Shown in pieces: positions 36,162 to 45,591 of a stretch of 64,000 bases of DNA. Location: the NCBI GenBank assembly GCA_963837155.1, contig CAWIMB010000001.1:992001-1056000 (forward strand), given 5' to 3'. Positions within the stretch are counted from its first letter, which is position 1, and every line of letters begins with the position of its first letter. Both the position numbers and the translations under genes were made by a program. Source of the stretch: DASQHW01 sp963837155. Lineage in GTDB: Bacteria; Actinomycetota; Acidimicrobiia; IMCC26256; PALSA-610. Under the pieces are notes generated by a model. It worked only from the letters and a program-made list of their open reading frames with translations. It made no database searches and was not told the origin of the DNA.

Positions 36162-37246
36162 TCCGCGTCGGATTCGATGTCACCGCGCTCCTCGCGGGCA
36201 ACACCGGAGTCGCGCGGTATGTACGCGAACTCGATCGCGCCTTCGCCGAGCACGACGTCGAGTTGATCCGCTTCGCGATCGGACGCGGCGAACGCCGGGA
36301 CAAGATCCCACCCGAGACCCGCTGGGTGCGGGTCCCGCTCCGCCTCATCCATCGAATGTGGTCATTCTCGGGCGTCCCGTCCGCGGAATGGCTCGCTCCT
36401 GGATGCGATGTCGTCCATATCCCCGACTTGGTCCCACCGCCGACGCGCCGACCGCTCGTCGTAACAGTGCACGACCTCGTTGCGCTGGAGCATCCCGAGC
36501 TCCAACCTCCGAAGTTCGCGGCGGTGCAACGCATCCAGCTGGCTGCCGCACACGATCGAGCAGCGATCGTTCTCAGCGACTCGCGGGCGACTGCCGACGC
36601 GCTCTGTCACCGCGGCGTCGACCCGGCGCGCATCATCGTGGCGCCGATCGGCGTGACGACGCTGCCTGCTCCAGATCGGTCGATCGTGCCGCCACATCCC
36701 TATCTGCTGTTCGTCGGTTCGCTCATACCTCGCAAGGGAGTGGATGCGCTGGTCGCCGCGTTCGCGCGCGCCGACATCTCCGATGCGGTGCGGCTCGTGC
36801 TCGCCGGTTCGCCGGCATGGGGAACAAGCGCCATCCTGGCGGCGGCCGAGCGCTATGGCGTGAGCGAGCGCGTGATCCGCACTGGGCGGGTGAGTGATGC
36901 CCAGCTTGCTGCGCTGTACGAATCCACTCTCGCGGTGTGCGTGCCGAGCATCGCCGAAGGGTTCGGGCTCCCGATTCTCGAAGCCGCGGCGGCGGGTGCG
37001 GCGGTCGTAGCGAGCGACATTCCCGTTTTTCGCGAGGTCGAGGGCGCCGTCGCGCTGTACGCGCCGCCATGCGACAGGCACGCCTGGGCCGGCGCGCTCG
37101 AGCGCATCGTGGGCGACGAGGAACTGCGCACGTCAACGGCCAAAGGGGCGCGCGCCTTTGCCGGGCAGTACACGTGGGAGCGGACAGCCGCGCTCACCGT
37201 TGCCGCCTACGAGCGGGCGCGAGAGGCGGCGGGTGCGGATGCCTGA
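36158..37246 (+). CDS. Glycosyltransferase family 4
   Basis: A 362-residue GT4 enzyme similar to WbaZ/MtfB-type mannosyl/rhamnosyltransferases. It shows RVGFDVTALLAGNTGVARYV, VVTVHDLVALEHPELQP, YLLFVGSLIPRKGVDALVAA, RVIRTGRVSDAQLAALYES and SIAEGFGLPILEAAAAGAAV (E-x7-E). It is intact. Starts and stops overlap with both neighbours (ligase-like gene and GT2 gene), giving a tightly coupled run of four glycan genes at 34656-39187. Confidence 0.9.
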   Translation: MIRVGFDVTALLAGNTGVARYVRELDRAFAEHDVELIRFAIGRGERRDKIPPETRWVRVPLRLIHRMWSFSGVPSAEWLAPGCDVVHIPDLVPPPTRRPLVVTVHDLVALEHPELQPPKFAAVQRIQLAAAHDRAAIVLSDSRATADALCHRGVDPARIIVAPIGVTTLPAPDRSIVPPHPYLLFVGSLIPRKGVDALVAAFARADISDAVRLVLAGSPAWGTSAILAAAERYGVSERVIRTGRVSDAQLAALYESTLAVCVPSIAEGFGLPILEAAAAGAAVVASDIPVFREVEGAVALYAPPCDRHAWAGALERIVGDEELRTSTAKGARAFAGQYTWERTAALTVAAYERAREAAGADA

Positions 37247-38109
37247 GGCACAGGACCCCGCGATCAGCGCGGTCATCGTGAACTGGAACGGCGGTGACAC
37301 GGTGCTGGAATGCCTGCGCTCGCTGGCCGAGCATCCGCCGTCGGCTCCTTGGGAGGCGATCCTCGTCGACAACGCCTCGTCGGACGGCAGCGTGGATCGC
37401 GTGCGGGAGGAGTTGCCGTGGGTGCGCGTGATCGAAAACTCGCGCAATCTCGGCCTCGCGGCCGGCAACAATCAGGGAGTCCGGGCCACGCGTGGCGACT
37501 TCGTGCTCATCAGTAACCCAGATGTCCTCTACAAGCCGTGTGCCGTGGACGCACTGCACGCACTGCTCGTTCGCCGCGAGCGCGCGGTGTTCGCCATCGC
37601 CCGGCTTCACGGACTTGATGGCGAGATCCAGACTGCTGCTGGCGATCTTCCGACGCTCCGCGAGGCGCTCGTCGGCCGGTGGCTCGGCCGCCGACACGCG
37701 AAGTCGCGATTCTGGTGGCACCAATGGGACCACGCCGAGGAACGGCAGATCGGGCACGGCGGCGAGGCCTGCTACCTCGTCCGCCGCTCCGCGCTCGACG
37801 ACATCGGTCTCCAAGACGAGCGCTTCCGTCTCGACTGGGAAGGCGTCGAATGGAGCGCTCGCGCCCACGACAGCGGGGTGGGAGATCTGGTTCTGCCCCG
37901 AGGGCGAGGTCGTGCACCTCGGAGGCGTTACGTTGCGACAGGTGAAGTACCGCTGGGTCGTCTCGTCGCACCGTGGCATGTATCGCTACTTCCGGACACG
38001 CGTCCCGACTGCGGCGCGTCCATTGGTCGCGACCGCGATCGGTTTGCGTGCAGGCGTGAAGCTTGCGCTCGCAACGGTCGACGGCCGGCTCTACGACCGC
38101 GCGCACTGA
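37239..38109 (+). CDS. Glycosyltransferase family 2 (frameshifted)
   Basis: A GT2 rhamnosyltransferase-like enzyme of about 290 residues. SAVIVNWNGGDTVLECLRSL, ILVDNASSDGSVDRV, NLGLAAGNNQGVRATRGDFV and LISNPDVLY (DxD-equivalent) lie in the first frame. A frame change near 37877 leads to GWEIWFCPEGEVVHLGGVTL, which restores the expected end of the catalytic domain, and to an amphipathic C-terminus. The ATG at 37239 overlaps the previous gene by 8 bp; a GTG at 37233 is an alternative. Confidence 0.85.
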
Positions 38110-38110
38110 C

Positions 38111-39187
38111 GTGGGTCGATTGCGAGTGGCGGTCGACGCCCGCCGCCTGCACGAGGACCCGGTCGGCGGGGTCGGCCGCTCGCTGCTCGGCGTGATCGAT
38201 CTCCTCGCCGCCGAGGTCGACATTGTGTTGCTGACCGACGCCCGGCGCCGGGCGCCCGACACCGCGCTGCCGCAGGTCGCGCTGCGCCCGCCGGCGCACG
38301 CTCCGGAGAACGTGTGGCTTCACTGGAATGTCCGCCGTTGGTTGCACGGCTTCGATGGCGTCTTCCACGGCACGTACTACTCCCTGCCGTTTCGGCCAGC
38401 CGTTCCCTCGGTGGTCACGATCCACGATCTCAGCTTCGAGGTGCATCCCGAAGACTTCGCGCGCAAGCCCGCGCGCCGCCGCGTGTACCAGTACAACGCT
38501 CGGTACGCAGCGCGGGTCGCTCGGCGAGTGATGGTCCCTTCGACGTTCACGAAGGAGCAGCTGATTCGCTGCTACGGGACCGACCCGGAGCGTGTCCTTG
38601 TCACGCCATGGGGCATCGAACCGCGCTTCAGTGTTGACCGGGCAGCTGATGCCGTATCGCTGTGCAAGCAGCTCGGCGTCACCGGCAGCTACATCGTCGC
38701 GATGGGTGGCGCGCCCCGGCGTGGCCTCGACGTCGCGGTGGCCGCATGGCGGCGGATCCGTGCGCAAGGCGCCGATACCGCGCTGATCGTCGTCGGCCGC
38801 GAGCAGCCGCCCGCGGAGCCCGGGCTCATCTCCGCGGGCGTCGTTGACGACGATGCCTGGCCGGCACTCCTCGCCGGCGCGGACGCGTTCTGTTACCCGA
38901 CCCGCTACGAAGGCTTCGGCGTACCGGCGCTCGAGAGCATCGCGAGCGGGACGCCGATCGTGTGCGCGCCGGTCGGATCGCTGCCCGAAGTGCTCGGCGA
39001 CGCCGCCGAGTGGTGCGAAACGCCGTCGGTGGACGCGATCGCCGATGGGCTGCTCCGCGTCCTCGAACATCCGGAGCGAGCCGAAGAGCTCCGTCGCTGT
39101 GGTTTGCAACAGGCCGCCGCGCATCCGACGTGGGAGTACACGGCGGGCGTCCTCCTGCAGGCGTACCGAGACGCGTACGAGTCCTGA
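38111..39187 (+). CDS. Glycosyltransferase family 4
   Basis: A 358-residue GT4 enzyme: RVAVDARRLHEDPVGGVGRS, PSVVTIHDLSFEVHPEDFA, VMVPSTFTKEQLIRCYG, YIVAMGGAPRRGLDVAVAAW, and YEGFGVPALESIASGTPIV (E-x7-E). It is intact and close in sequence to mannosyltransferases of the family. The GTG at 38111 directly follows the GT2 stop. It ends 6 bp before the end of the convergent GT4 gene. Confidence 0.9.
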   Translation: MGRLRVAVDARRLHEDPVGGVGRSLLGVIDLLAAEVDIVLLTDARRRAPDTALPQVALRPPAHAPENVWLHWNVRRWLHGFDGVFHGTYYSLPFRPAVPSVVTIHDLSFEVHPEDFARKPARRRVYQYNARYAARVARRVMVPSTFTKEQLIRCYGTDPERVLVTPWGIEPRFSVDRAADAVSLCKQLGVTGSYIVAMGGAPRRGLDVAVAAWRRIRAQGADTALIVVGREQPPAEPGLISAGVVDDDAWPALLAGADAFCYPTRYEGFGVPALESIASGTPIVCAPVGSLPEVLGDAAEWCETPSVDAIADGLLRVLEHPERAEELRRCGLQQAAAHPTWEYTAGVLLQAYRDAYES

Positions 39188-39193
39188 CGCGAG

Positions 39194-40300
39194 CTACGGC
39201 GCGGGCGCGCCGGCGGCGACTGCTCGGAACACGTCGGCGTGCGCAGCGCGCGCATCGCTCCCATGAAAACCCACAGCGCGTGCTCGATGCCACGTCGTGA
39301 GAGGTCCTGCCATGCCGCTGAGTCGGCCAGGATCGTCCCCAGCGCCGCAACGAGCGCCTCGACGTCCCCGTCGGGTACAAGCACGCCGCCCCCCGTCACG
39401 AGCTCCTGGATCGCGCTGTTCGCAAACGCGACGACGGGTGTCCCGCACGCCATCGCCTCGAGCGCGGGAAGGCAGAACCCCTCGTACCGGCTGGTGACGA
39501 TCAGCGCGTCGGCCTGCTGGTACGTCGTGACGACGTCGTCGACGTAGCCCTCGAGATCGACGCGCTCGGGGTGAGGAGCCCGCCCGAGCAGATCACGTAC
39601 CACGGGCTCGTACCACGGTGCGAGGAAGCCGACCATCGCGAGCCTGTGGGGGAAGCCCGCGTCGGCGATCCCGCCGGCCACGGCGAAAGCCTCGGCAAAG
39701 CCCTTGTGGGGCCCGTATTCGCCGACGTACAGGATGTACGGCTCGGCCCGGTCGCGCGCCGCCGGCGGACAGAACCGGGGATCGACGCCCAGCGGAATCA
39801 CCCGGATCCGGTCCGGCTCGACCCCGAGGAGCCGGGTCGCATCGGCGCCCGTGTTGCGGGAGTTCACGCACACGATCTCGGCGTCCCGGAGCCGGCCCCC
39901 GATGCGTTGCCAGCGCCGTGCCGCCTTTTCGTCCGTCCGATCGGCCACGACGAGCGGAATGACATCGTGCAGCATTTGCACCCACGGTCGTGGGGACCGT
40001 CGTGGGGGATTGTCGGCCGGGCTGAACACCACGTCCGCGTGCTCCGATCTCGCCACTCGCCGCGAGATCGAGCGGCAGCAGCAGATCGTGCTCGCGTTCC
40101 GCGAAGCGCCCGGGCGCTCGCCGCATGATCCGCCGCGGACGAACGCCTGCCGGCAGCGCGGTGTCCCGTTCCGCGAGACCGACGATGGCGAGATCGGGCT
40201 CGCGGGCGAGGGCCGGCAGCACGGCGCGCAGATACGTGCCAATGCCCCGGTTCGCGGAGCCGGCGAGGTGCCAGGCGTCGACGAGCACGGTCGTCGGCAT
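39194..40300 (-). CDS. Glycosyltransferase family 4 (frameshifted)
   Basis: A GT4 enzyme of about 368 residues across three frames. The first frame holds TVLVDAWHLAGSANRGIGTY and the acceptor-side domain. A change near 40050 leads to EHADVVFSPADNPP, MLHDVIPLVVADRTDEKAA, YILYVGEYGPHKGFAEAFAV and YEGFCLPALEAMACGTPVV (E-x7-E). A change near 39270 gives the natural end (VFRAVAAGAPAP). The ATG at 40300 is the start. It is convergent with the previous GT4 gene and divergent from the initiating transferase gene. Confidence 0.85.
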
Positions 40301-40657
40301 GCGCGCACCGTAGTCGTCCGGCGTGCGCCCTTTGCGCGCAGTACCGCGCGCGTTGGGGATTCGTGCTTGCTTTTCGCTTGCGCACCGTTCACGCGCACTC
40401 TGGGTGTTGCTGGACAAGTACGCACGCGTACGTACAGATCAGGCATCGCGCAGAGAATGCGGTTATCCGCGCATTAGATGCCGTCAAAAGGTGCCAGGCG
40501 GTTGGGAATGGACGCTCCGGGTTCGTCCAGCAGTGTCCGGACCCGCTGACTGATCTCCAGGAAATCTTGCGTTCCGTGGTTTCGAGGCGGGTACGAAGCT
40601 GGCGCCGTAAGTACGCACAGTGAGGGGAGCGGGGATCGCATAGAGGACGGGGGGGCG
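40301..40657. other. Intergenic region of 357 bp, locus promoter region
   Basis: No credible gene is seen. The stretch separates the minus-strand GT4 gene from the plus-strand initiating transferase, so it should hold divergent promoters. It is locally less GC-rich than its surroundings, around 40400-40480. A small perfect inverted repeat GCGG-TTAT-CCGC lies at 40459-40470, with partly matching flanks. A poly-G stretch just before 40658 contains the probable ribosome-binding site. Confidence 0.45.
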
Positions 40658-41284
40658 ATGAAACGCGCCTTGGACGTTGTAATTGGTTCGTTGCTCGCCG
40701 CCCTGGCGCTCCCACTGATTCTCTTGCTCGCCGTCGGTTGCGCAGTCAGCTTGCGGACCTCACCGTTCTTCGTCCAACGGAGGGTCGGCAAGGACGGCCG
40801 CCGGTTCCCCCTGCCGAAGCTGCGGACCTTGCCCAAGAGCGTTCCCGGCGCGGTCGACAAGTACCAGATCGAAGGCACTCGCATCCCCGCCTTCTGCCGC
40901 TTCATCCGCCGCATTCACGTCGACGAGCTCCCGCAGCTGCTCGTCGTCCCGCTCGGCTGGATGAGTCTCGTCGGGCCCCGCCCGGAAATGTCGGTCATGC
41001 TCGACCGGTACCCGAGCGATTTCGTCGCGGCTCGTCTCAGCGTGCGGCCCGGGTGCACGGGCCTGTGGCAGGTCAGCATCGCGTCGACGAAGATGATCTA
41101 CGAGTCGCCGGAGTATGACCTCGCGTATGTGTACAGCGGCAGTCTCCGGCTCGATGCGTGGATCCTGTTCCACACCGGGCGGATGTTTCTTCGGGGCCGA
41201 TGCGCCATCGACCTCGATGACGTGCCGCGCTGGGCATGGGAACGCCGCGCGGTGACACCGGCGTACGAGGGCGCATCGAGCTAG
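40658..41284 (+). CDS. Initiating phosphoglycosyl transferase (WcaJ/PglC-type)
   Basis: A 208-residue monotopic phosphoglycosyl transferase, moving a sugar phosphate from a UDP-sugar to undecaprenyl phosphate, the first membrane step of glycan assembly. It shows a single N-terminal re-entrant-type hydrophobic helix (SLLAALALPLILLLAVG), FFVQRRVGKDGRRFPLPKLRT, the catalytic Asp-Glu dyad in HVDELPQLLVVPLG, MSLVGPRPEM, and RPGCTGLWQVS. It lacks the extra N-terminal domain of long WbaP/WcaJ proteins, so it is the minimal form. It lies at the far end of the locus in its own transcription unit. Confidence 0.9.
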   Translation: MKRALDVVIGSLLAALALPLILLLAVGCAVSLRTSPFFVQRRVGKDGRRFPLPKLRTLPKSVPGAVDKYQIEGTRIPAFCRFIRRIHVDELPQLLVVPLGWMSLVGPRPEMSVMLDRYPSDFVAARLSVRPGCTGLWQVSIASTKMIYESPEYDLAYVYSGSLRLDAWILFHTGRMFLRGRCAIDLDDVPRWAWERRAVTPAYEGASS

Positions 41285-41300
41285 CCGCTACGAGCCACAC

Positions 41301-41324
41301 AGATCACGCGGAAATGCGTGATCT
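41301..41324 (+). terminator. Hairpin after the initiating transferase gene
   Basis: A perfect 9-bp inverted repeat (AGATCACGC and GCGTGATCT) with a 6-base loop begins 17 bp after the transferase stop. It lacks a T-run. Hairpins of this kind often end transcription units in high-GC actinobacteria. It could instead be an operator for the HAD gene starting at 41355. Confidence 0.5.
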
Positions 41325-41354
41325 CTGCGATGGGCTCGGCGATAGCGTCATCCA

Positions 41355-42027
41355 ATGGTGCGAGCGGTCGTCTTCGACTTCGACGGGCTGATCCTCGACA
41401 CCGAAGGTCCCGTCTTCACCGCATGGCAAGAGGCGTTCGCGGCGCACGGCTGCCCGCCGCTGACGATCGAGGAATGGGCGACGGAGATCGGCACCGCCGG
41501 TGCGCTCGACATGGTCGCGTTGTTGCAAGCGCGCGCAACTGCGCCGGTCGACGTCGACGCCATGCACGAACGGCGCCGTGCACGCCGTGATGAGCTGCTC
41601 GGGGTCGAGGTCGTGCAGGCGGGCGTGCACCAGTGGCTCGAAGAAGCCAGCGAGCTCGGTCTTCGCGTGGCGATCGCGTCGAGTTCACCGCACGAGTGGG
41701 TGTACGCGCACTTGGAGCGGCTGCAGTTGCCGCGATCGCTTTGCCTCGATCGTGTGCTGTTCCAACGGCATCGCCGCCAAGCCCGAGCCCGACACGTACC
41801 TGGCGGCCTGCGCCGCACTCGGCGTCGCGCCTTGTGAAGCGATCGCGGTGGAGGATTCACCTCACGGCGTGACGGCTGCGAAGCGAGCAGGCCTGTGGTG
41901 CGTAGCCGTACCGCACGCGATCACCGAGCAACTCGACCTCTCGCACGCGGACCTTCGACTGCGATCGCTGGCCGACCAGTCGTTGCGCGACGTCATCCTG
42001 CAGGTCGCCGCGCCCGCGCGCGACTAG
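41355..42027 (+). CDS. HAD-superfamily hydrolase, β-phosphoglucomutase-like (frameshifted)
   Basis: A HAD phosphatase of about 223 residues with a helical cap. Motif I is VVFDFDGLILDTEGPVF (nucleophile Asp), motif II is RVAIASSSPHEWV, and after a frame change near 41750 motif III is in AAKPEPDTYLAAC and motif IV in AIAVEDSPHGVTAAKRAG. The cap type fits sugar-phosphate phosphatases or mutases. Its TAG stop shares the palindrome CTAG (42024-42027) with the convergent cell-wall gene. Confidence 0.85.
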
Positions 42028-43091
42028 CAACGGCCGCCCCACGGGCCCTTGCCCTGCCACTGGTACAGCACCCACGCCATCTCGTCCTGGTTGTACGCCG
42101 ACGCGCGCGACGGAAGGACGCCGACAAGATCCATGCGGCCCGCGTGCACGGCGGTTGCGTTCCACGTCGACGGCAGGAACTGATACGCGCCGTAGTAGGT
42201 GCCGCCCGAGCTGACGATGCCATAGTTCCCGCCGCTCTCGCGTCCTCGTGTGCAGACGAGGAACGGGTCGTTGTGATGCGGGCTGACACCTCCCTTCGGC
42301 GGGGCAGAGGACGAGCGAGGGGCCGCTTGCACGGCGGACACGGCCGGAACCGGGGCCGTCGGTGCCGCGGTGGCGGGGGCGGCTCGGACCGCGATTGACG
42401 GCGTGCTCCGCACCCGACGGGTCGGCGCGCTCGCAGAGGACGGCGATTCTTGCGCCGCCTGGTCCTGCAGGGACGTGAGCTGCGTGTCGAGCGCGTCACG
42501 CTGGGAGGCGACCATCTGCAGGGCCTTGTCCAAGCTCGAGCGTGTGTCAACGAGATCGTCGCGCTGTGAGCGCAGCTCCTTCAGCGACGTGGTGAGCTCG
42601 GCGATCGCATCAACGTTCTGCGCATTGGCGTGATCGATGAGCTCGGCCCGGCGCGCCGACTCGATCACGGTGGTCCCGAAGACGCTCGCGTACTCCAGCG
42701 ACGCGCCCTTGTACATCAGCAACGCACGCGCTCGCGCAACCTCGCGTGCCGTCGCGACTCGCGTCTCCATGTTGGCGATGCTCGCTTCGAGCTCCGCAAT
42801 ACGCGTATCGAGACTCGCGGCCTCGTTGCTCGCCGCGAACCAGCGTTGCGCGCTCGCGTCGATCGCTTGGCGCGTCTCGGCCAGCTGATCCTGTGTCGAC
42901 TGCGCGTGTGCGACACCGGGAAGTGAGACGAGCGCGAACAAGCAAGCGAGCGCGATGAGCCGCGTCACGTTGGGTCGCGTCGCACCGGTCTCGTCGTGGT
43001 GGTTCACCACACCGATGCTGCGCCCCACGTTCCGCCGGCGGCGAGGGGGCCGGTGCATGCAGTACGACCATAACGAACGTTGTGCTGTCAT
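42024..43091 (-). CDS. Secreted coiled-coil protein with RPF/transglycosylase-like domain
   Basis: A 355-residue exported cell-wall enzyme. A basic N-region and the hydrophobic LIALACLFALVSLPGVAHA form a signal peptide (starts at 43091, 43058 or GTG 42968 are possible). Residues ~65-215 are a long coiled coil. An Ala/Pro/Ser-rich linker follows. The C-terminal ~75 residues form a transglycosylase-like (resuscitation-promoting-factor type) domain with catalytic Glu in TRGRESGGNYGIVSSGG and GAYQFLPSTWNATA. It should cleave peptidoglycan glycan strands. The coiled coil resembles that of the LytM protein at 51720-52833. Confidence 0.83.
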   Translation of the reverse strand: MTAQRSLWSYCMHRPPRRRRNVGRSIGVVNHHDETGATRPNVTRLIALACLFALVSLPGVAHAQSTQDQLAETRQAIDASAQRWFAASNEAASLDTRIAELEASIANMETRVATAREVARARALLMYKGASLEYASVFGTTVIESARRAELIDHANAQNVDAIAELTTSLKELRSQRDDLVDTRSSLDKALQMVASQRDALDTQLTSLQDQAAQESPSSASAPTRRVRSTPSIAVRAAPATAAPTAPVPAVSAVQAAPRSSSAPPKGGVSPHHNDPFLVCTRGRESGGNYGIVSSGGTYYGAYQFLPSTWNATAVHAGRMDLVGVLPSRASAYNQDEMAWVLYQWQGKGPWGGRC

Positions 43092-43200
43092 GAAAAAACC
43101 AACGCGTCACGCTTCGTGGCGAGGGCCGTACCTGTTGCGAGAACTCGCAGATCAGCCGCCGTGAATTCCCCACATGGGATTCAAACGAAACGTTGGTGAT
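43092..43200. other. Intergenic region
   Basis: 109 bp between two minus-strand genes, upstream of the transglycosylase-like gene and downstream of an SDR stop. No gene or clear regulatory pair was recognised. Confidence 0.4.
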
Positions 43201-43941
43201 TCAGGCGATGGTTGCACCGCCTTCTACCGGAAGTGTTTGTCCCGTGAGATAGCGCGCGTCGTCCGACAAGAGGAACACCGCGACGTCAGCGATGTCTTCT
43301 GGCTGCGCGTAGCGACCGATCGGGACGTGCCGTCTCGCACGCGCCTTTGCGTCGTCACTCGCGAACATTCCGGCCGACATCGGTGTGTCGACGCCACCGG
43401 GGCAGATGCAGTTCGCGCGTACGCCGAGCGGGCTGTACTGCACCGCGAGGAGACGCGTGAGGGCGTCGACACCGCCCTTGCTCGCGGAGTATCCCGCGCC
43501 GTAACCGTGCCCGCGAATCGCGGCCGTCGACGCGATCGTCACGATCGCACCACCGCCATTGATCAGCATCGGGAGCGCGTACTTGATCACCGCGAAGGTC
43601 CCGAAGAGATTGACGCGCAACACATGCATGAAGTCCTCGCCGGTGACCTCATGCGCGGGCCGCATGTCGCCCGGATGAAAGATGCCGGCGGCGGTGACGA
43701 CGCCGGCAACGCGCCCGAGATCACTCTCGATCTGCGCCACCGTCGCCGCGATCGCCGTGTCGTCACCGACATCGCAGGCGTACGCCCGCGCCGCGTCGCC
43801 GATCAGGTCGGCGGTCGCACGACCGTTGTCAGCGGCACGGTCGATGATCGCGACGCTCGCGCCTTCCCGAGCGGCACGTTGCGCCGTGGCGCGCCCGATG
43901 CCACTGCCGCCACCCGTCACGATCACGGTTTCCGTCAGCAT
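43201..43941 (-). CDS. Short-chain dehydrogenase/reductase
   Basis: A 246-residue classical SDR: VIVTGGGSGIGRATAQRAA (cofactor loop), VVTAAGIFHPGDM, VTIASTAAIRGHG (catalytic Ser), and YSASKGGVDALTRLLA (Tyr/Lys). CPGGVDTPMSAGM and the C-terminal YLTGQTLPVEGGATIA are standard. An Asp at the end of β2 (IIDRAAD) favours NAD(H). The start is ATG 43941, 35 bp from the divergent SDR gene at 43977. The paired SDRs suggest a shared pathway, but the substrate is unknown. Confidence 0.87.
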   Translation of the reverse strand: MLTETVIVTGGGSGIGRATAQRAAREGASVAIIDRAADNGRATADLIGDAARAYACDVGDDTAIAATVAQIESDLGRVAGVVTAAGIFHPGDMRPAHEVTGEDFMHVLRVNLFGTFAVIKYALPMLINGGGAIVTIASTAAIRGHGYGAGYSASKGGVDALTRLLAVQYSPLGVRANCICPGGVDTPMSAGMFASDDAKARARRHVPIGRYAQPEDIADVAVFLLSDDARYLTGQTLPVEGGATIA

Positions 43942-43976
43942 GACGTCGACGCTATGTCGCACGTATCGTGACTCGC

Positions 43977-44750
43977 ATGTCCGACGCTCGTGCGATGCAC
44001 TCCCTCGACGGAAAGGTGGTCATCGTCACCGGCGCGGGCCGCGGCGTCGGCAAGGGCATGGCCTTGCACATGGGAAAGGGCGGTGCACGCATCGTCGTCG
44101 CCGAGTGGAAGCCGCACCTCCTCGAGGAGGCGTGCGCCGACCTTGACGCGATCGGTGTCGAGCACCTCGGCGTCGTCTGCGACATTCAAGTCAAAGCATC
44201 GATCGACGCGATGGTCGCCCAGACGGTCGAGCGCTTCGGGCGCGTCGACGCGCTGGTGAACAACGCCCAGACCTTTCGGCCGATGGCGCCGGTCGCGGAC
44301 GTCGGCGAGGACGACGTCGACGTCTTCTACACGTCCGGGGTCAAGGGCACACTGTGGGCGATGCAAGCCGTGTACCCGCACATGAAGGCGCAGCAATGGG
44401 GACGCATCGTCAACTTCGCATCCTCGATGGGCATCACCGGTGGCCGGGGCTTCGCCGCGTACAACGCGTCGAAGGAAGCGATCCGCGCGCTCACCCGAAC
44501 GGCCGCTCGTGAGTGGGGGAGCGACGGCATCGTTGTCAACGCGATCGCTCCCGCGGCAGCCACGCACCACGGCGACGCGGCCAAGCAGAGCGAGGGCTAC
44601 CGCACGTTCATCGAGAACTGCCCGATGGGCCGCCAGGGCGATCCCGAGCTCGACATCGGCCCGATTGCATGGTTCCTCTGCTCCGACGCCTGTCGCTACT
44701 TGACCGGCCACACGTTCATGGCCGACGGCGGCGCGTTCATGTGGGCGTGA
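43977..44750 (+). CDS. Short-chain dehydrogenase/reductase
   Basis: A 257-residue SDR with VVIVTGAGRGVGKGMALHMG, LVNNAQTFRPMAPVADV, a catalytic Ser in VNFASSMGITGG and Tyr-Lys in AYNASKEAIRALTRTAA. The C-terminal YLTGHTFMADGGAFMWA is SDR-like. The ATG at 43977 is preferred over the GTG at 43968. It is divergent from another SDR gene. Actinobacterial SDRs of this kind often act on alcohol or steroid-like substrates; nothing here narrows that. Confidence 0.86.
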   Translation: MSDARAMHSLDGKVVIVTGAGRGVGKGMALHMGKGGARIVVAEWKPHLLEEACADLDAIGVEHLGVVCDIQVKASIDAMVAQTVERFGRVDALVNNAQTFRPMAPVADVGEDDVDVFYTSGVKGTLWAMQAVYPHMKAQQWGRIVNFASSMGITGGRGFAAYNASKEAIRALTRTAAREWGSDGIVVNAIAPAAATHHGDAAKQSEGYRTFIENCPMGRQGDPELDIGPIAWFLCSDACRYLTGHTFMADGGAFMWA

Positions 44751-44865
44751 TGCTTTGTCGCCCTCGCTGCTCGGCGGGATACCCGCCTCGCGGTCGCTCG
44801 GGACTCCCGCGAGTTCGCTGCGCGCCTCCAGCGCTTCGCTCACCGCATCATGAAAAGATGGCGGC

Positions 44866-45591
44866 GTGACCGGGACCGGAGACTGGACGCCGCCGCCGCC
44901 TCCGGGCGCGCCGCCGCCACCACCGCCGCCAGCGCCGACGCCGCCTCCGGGCTCGTATCCCGGAGCTCCGGCCCCCGGCGCTTGGGGTGTGCCGCCGTCT
45001 CCACCACCGCAGCGAACGAACCCGCTTGCGATCATCTCGCTCGTCGCCGGATGCGCGCAGTTCTTCGTGTGCATCCTCGGTTCGATCGTCGCGATCATCA
45101 CGGGTCACATCGCGCGCGGACAGATCAAGCGCAGCGGCGAACAAGGTGCCGGTCTCGCGCTCGCGGGCGTCATCTTGGGCTACATCGGGCTGGCGCTCAC
45201 GGTGCTCGCGGCTGCCGGGTTCGCGATCTTCGTCTTCGCGTTCTCCGACGACATCGCGCAGCGCGTCGCTCGTGACGATGCGCGGGACTTCGGCCGGGCG
45301 GTCGTACGCGAGGCGGTACTCGCCGATCGCCAGCCGCGCGATCCGGATCTGATCCGGCTCGTCTACACGCAACAACACGACGTGAGCGGCGGTTGCTGCA
45401 ACGACGATGACCTCGCGCTCGCCGACGGAACACCGATCCAAACTGCGACACGACTCGACTGGATCCGCGTGCGGTGGCGGGTCGAGGTTTCGCAATCGAT
45501 CATCTACACGGGCTACGCCTGCCTCACAATCCCATCGGAAGTCAGCGAGGCGCCGGTGGTCGTCGACGGGCGTTGCGACAGTTCCGGCTAA
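44866..45591 (+). CDS. Proline-rich DUF4190-type membrane protein
   Basis: A 241-residue membrane protein. The first ~48 residues are a cytosolic Pro/Gly/Ala-rich tail (runs such as PPPPPGAPPPPPPPAPTPPP). Two helices follow in the DUF4190 pattern: NPLAIISLVAGCAQFFVCIL and GLALAGVILGYIGLALTVLA, joined by GHIARGQIKRSGEQ. The C-terminal ~130 residues form a soluble, cysteine-containing domain outside the membrane (GGCCNDDD, TGYACLTI, DGRCDSSG), possibly disulfide-bonded. Function is unknown. Its stop shares CTAA with the convergent isomerase gene. Confidence 0.78.
   Translation: MTGTGDWTPPPPPGAPPPPPPPAPTPPPGSYPGAPAPGAWGVPPSPPPQRTNPLAIISLVAGCAQFFVCILGSIVAIITGHIARGQIKRSGEQGAGLALAGVILGYIGLALTVLAAAGFAIFVFAFSDDIAQRVARDDARDFGRAVVREAVLADRQPRDPDLIRLVYTQQHDVSGGCCNDDDLALADGTPIQTATRLDWIRVRWRVEVSQSIIYTGYACLTIPSEVSEAPVVVDGRCDSSG

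Noticed and set aside
34700..37246. An 848-codon open frame suggesting a giant fusion
   Set aside because: Residues before 36158 are an out-of-phase reading of the O-antigen-ligase-like gene. Only the part from 36158 (the GT4 enzyme) is real.
43935..45101. A 388-codon minus-strand open frame with a Gly/Ala-rich end
   Set aside because: The Gly-rich stretch is the complement of the proline-rich tail of the DUF4190-type protein, and the rest is antisense to an SDR gene.
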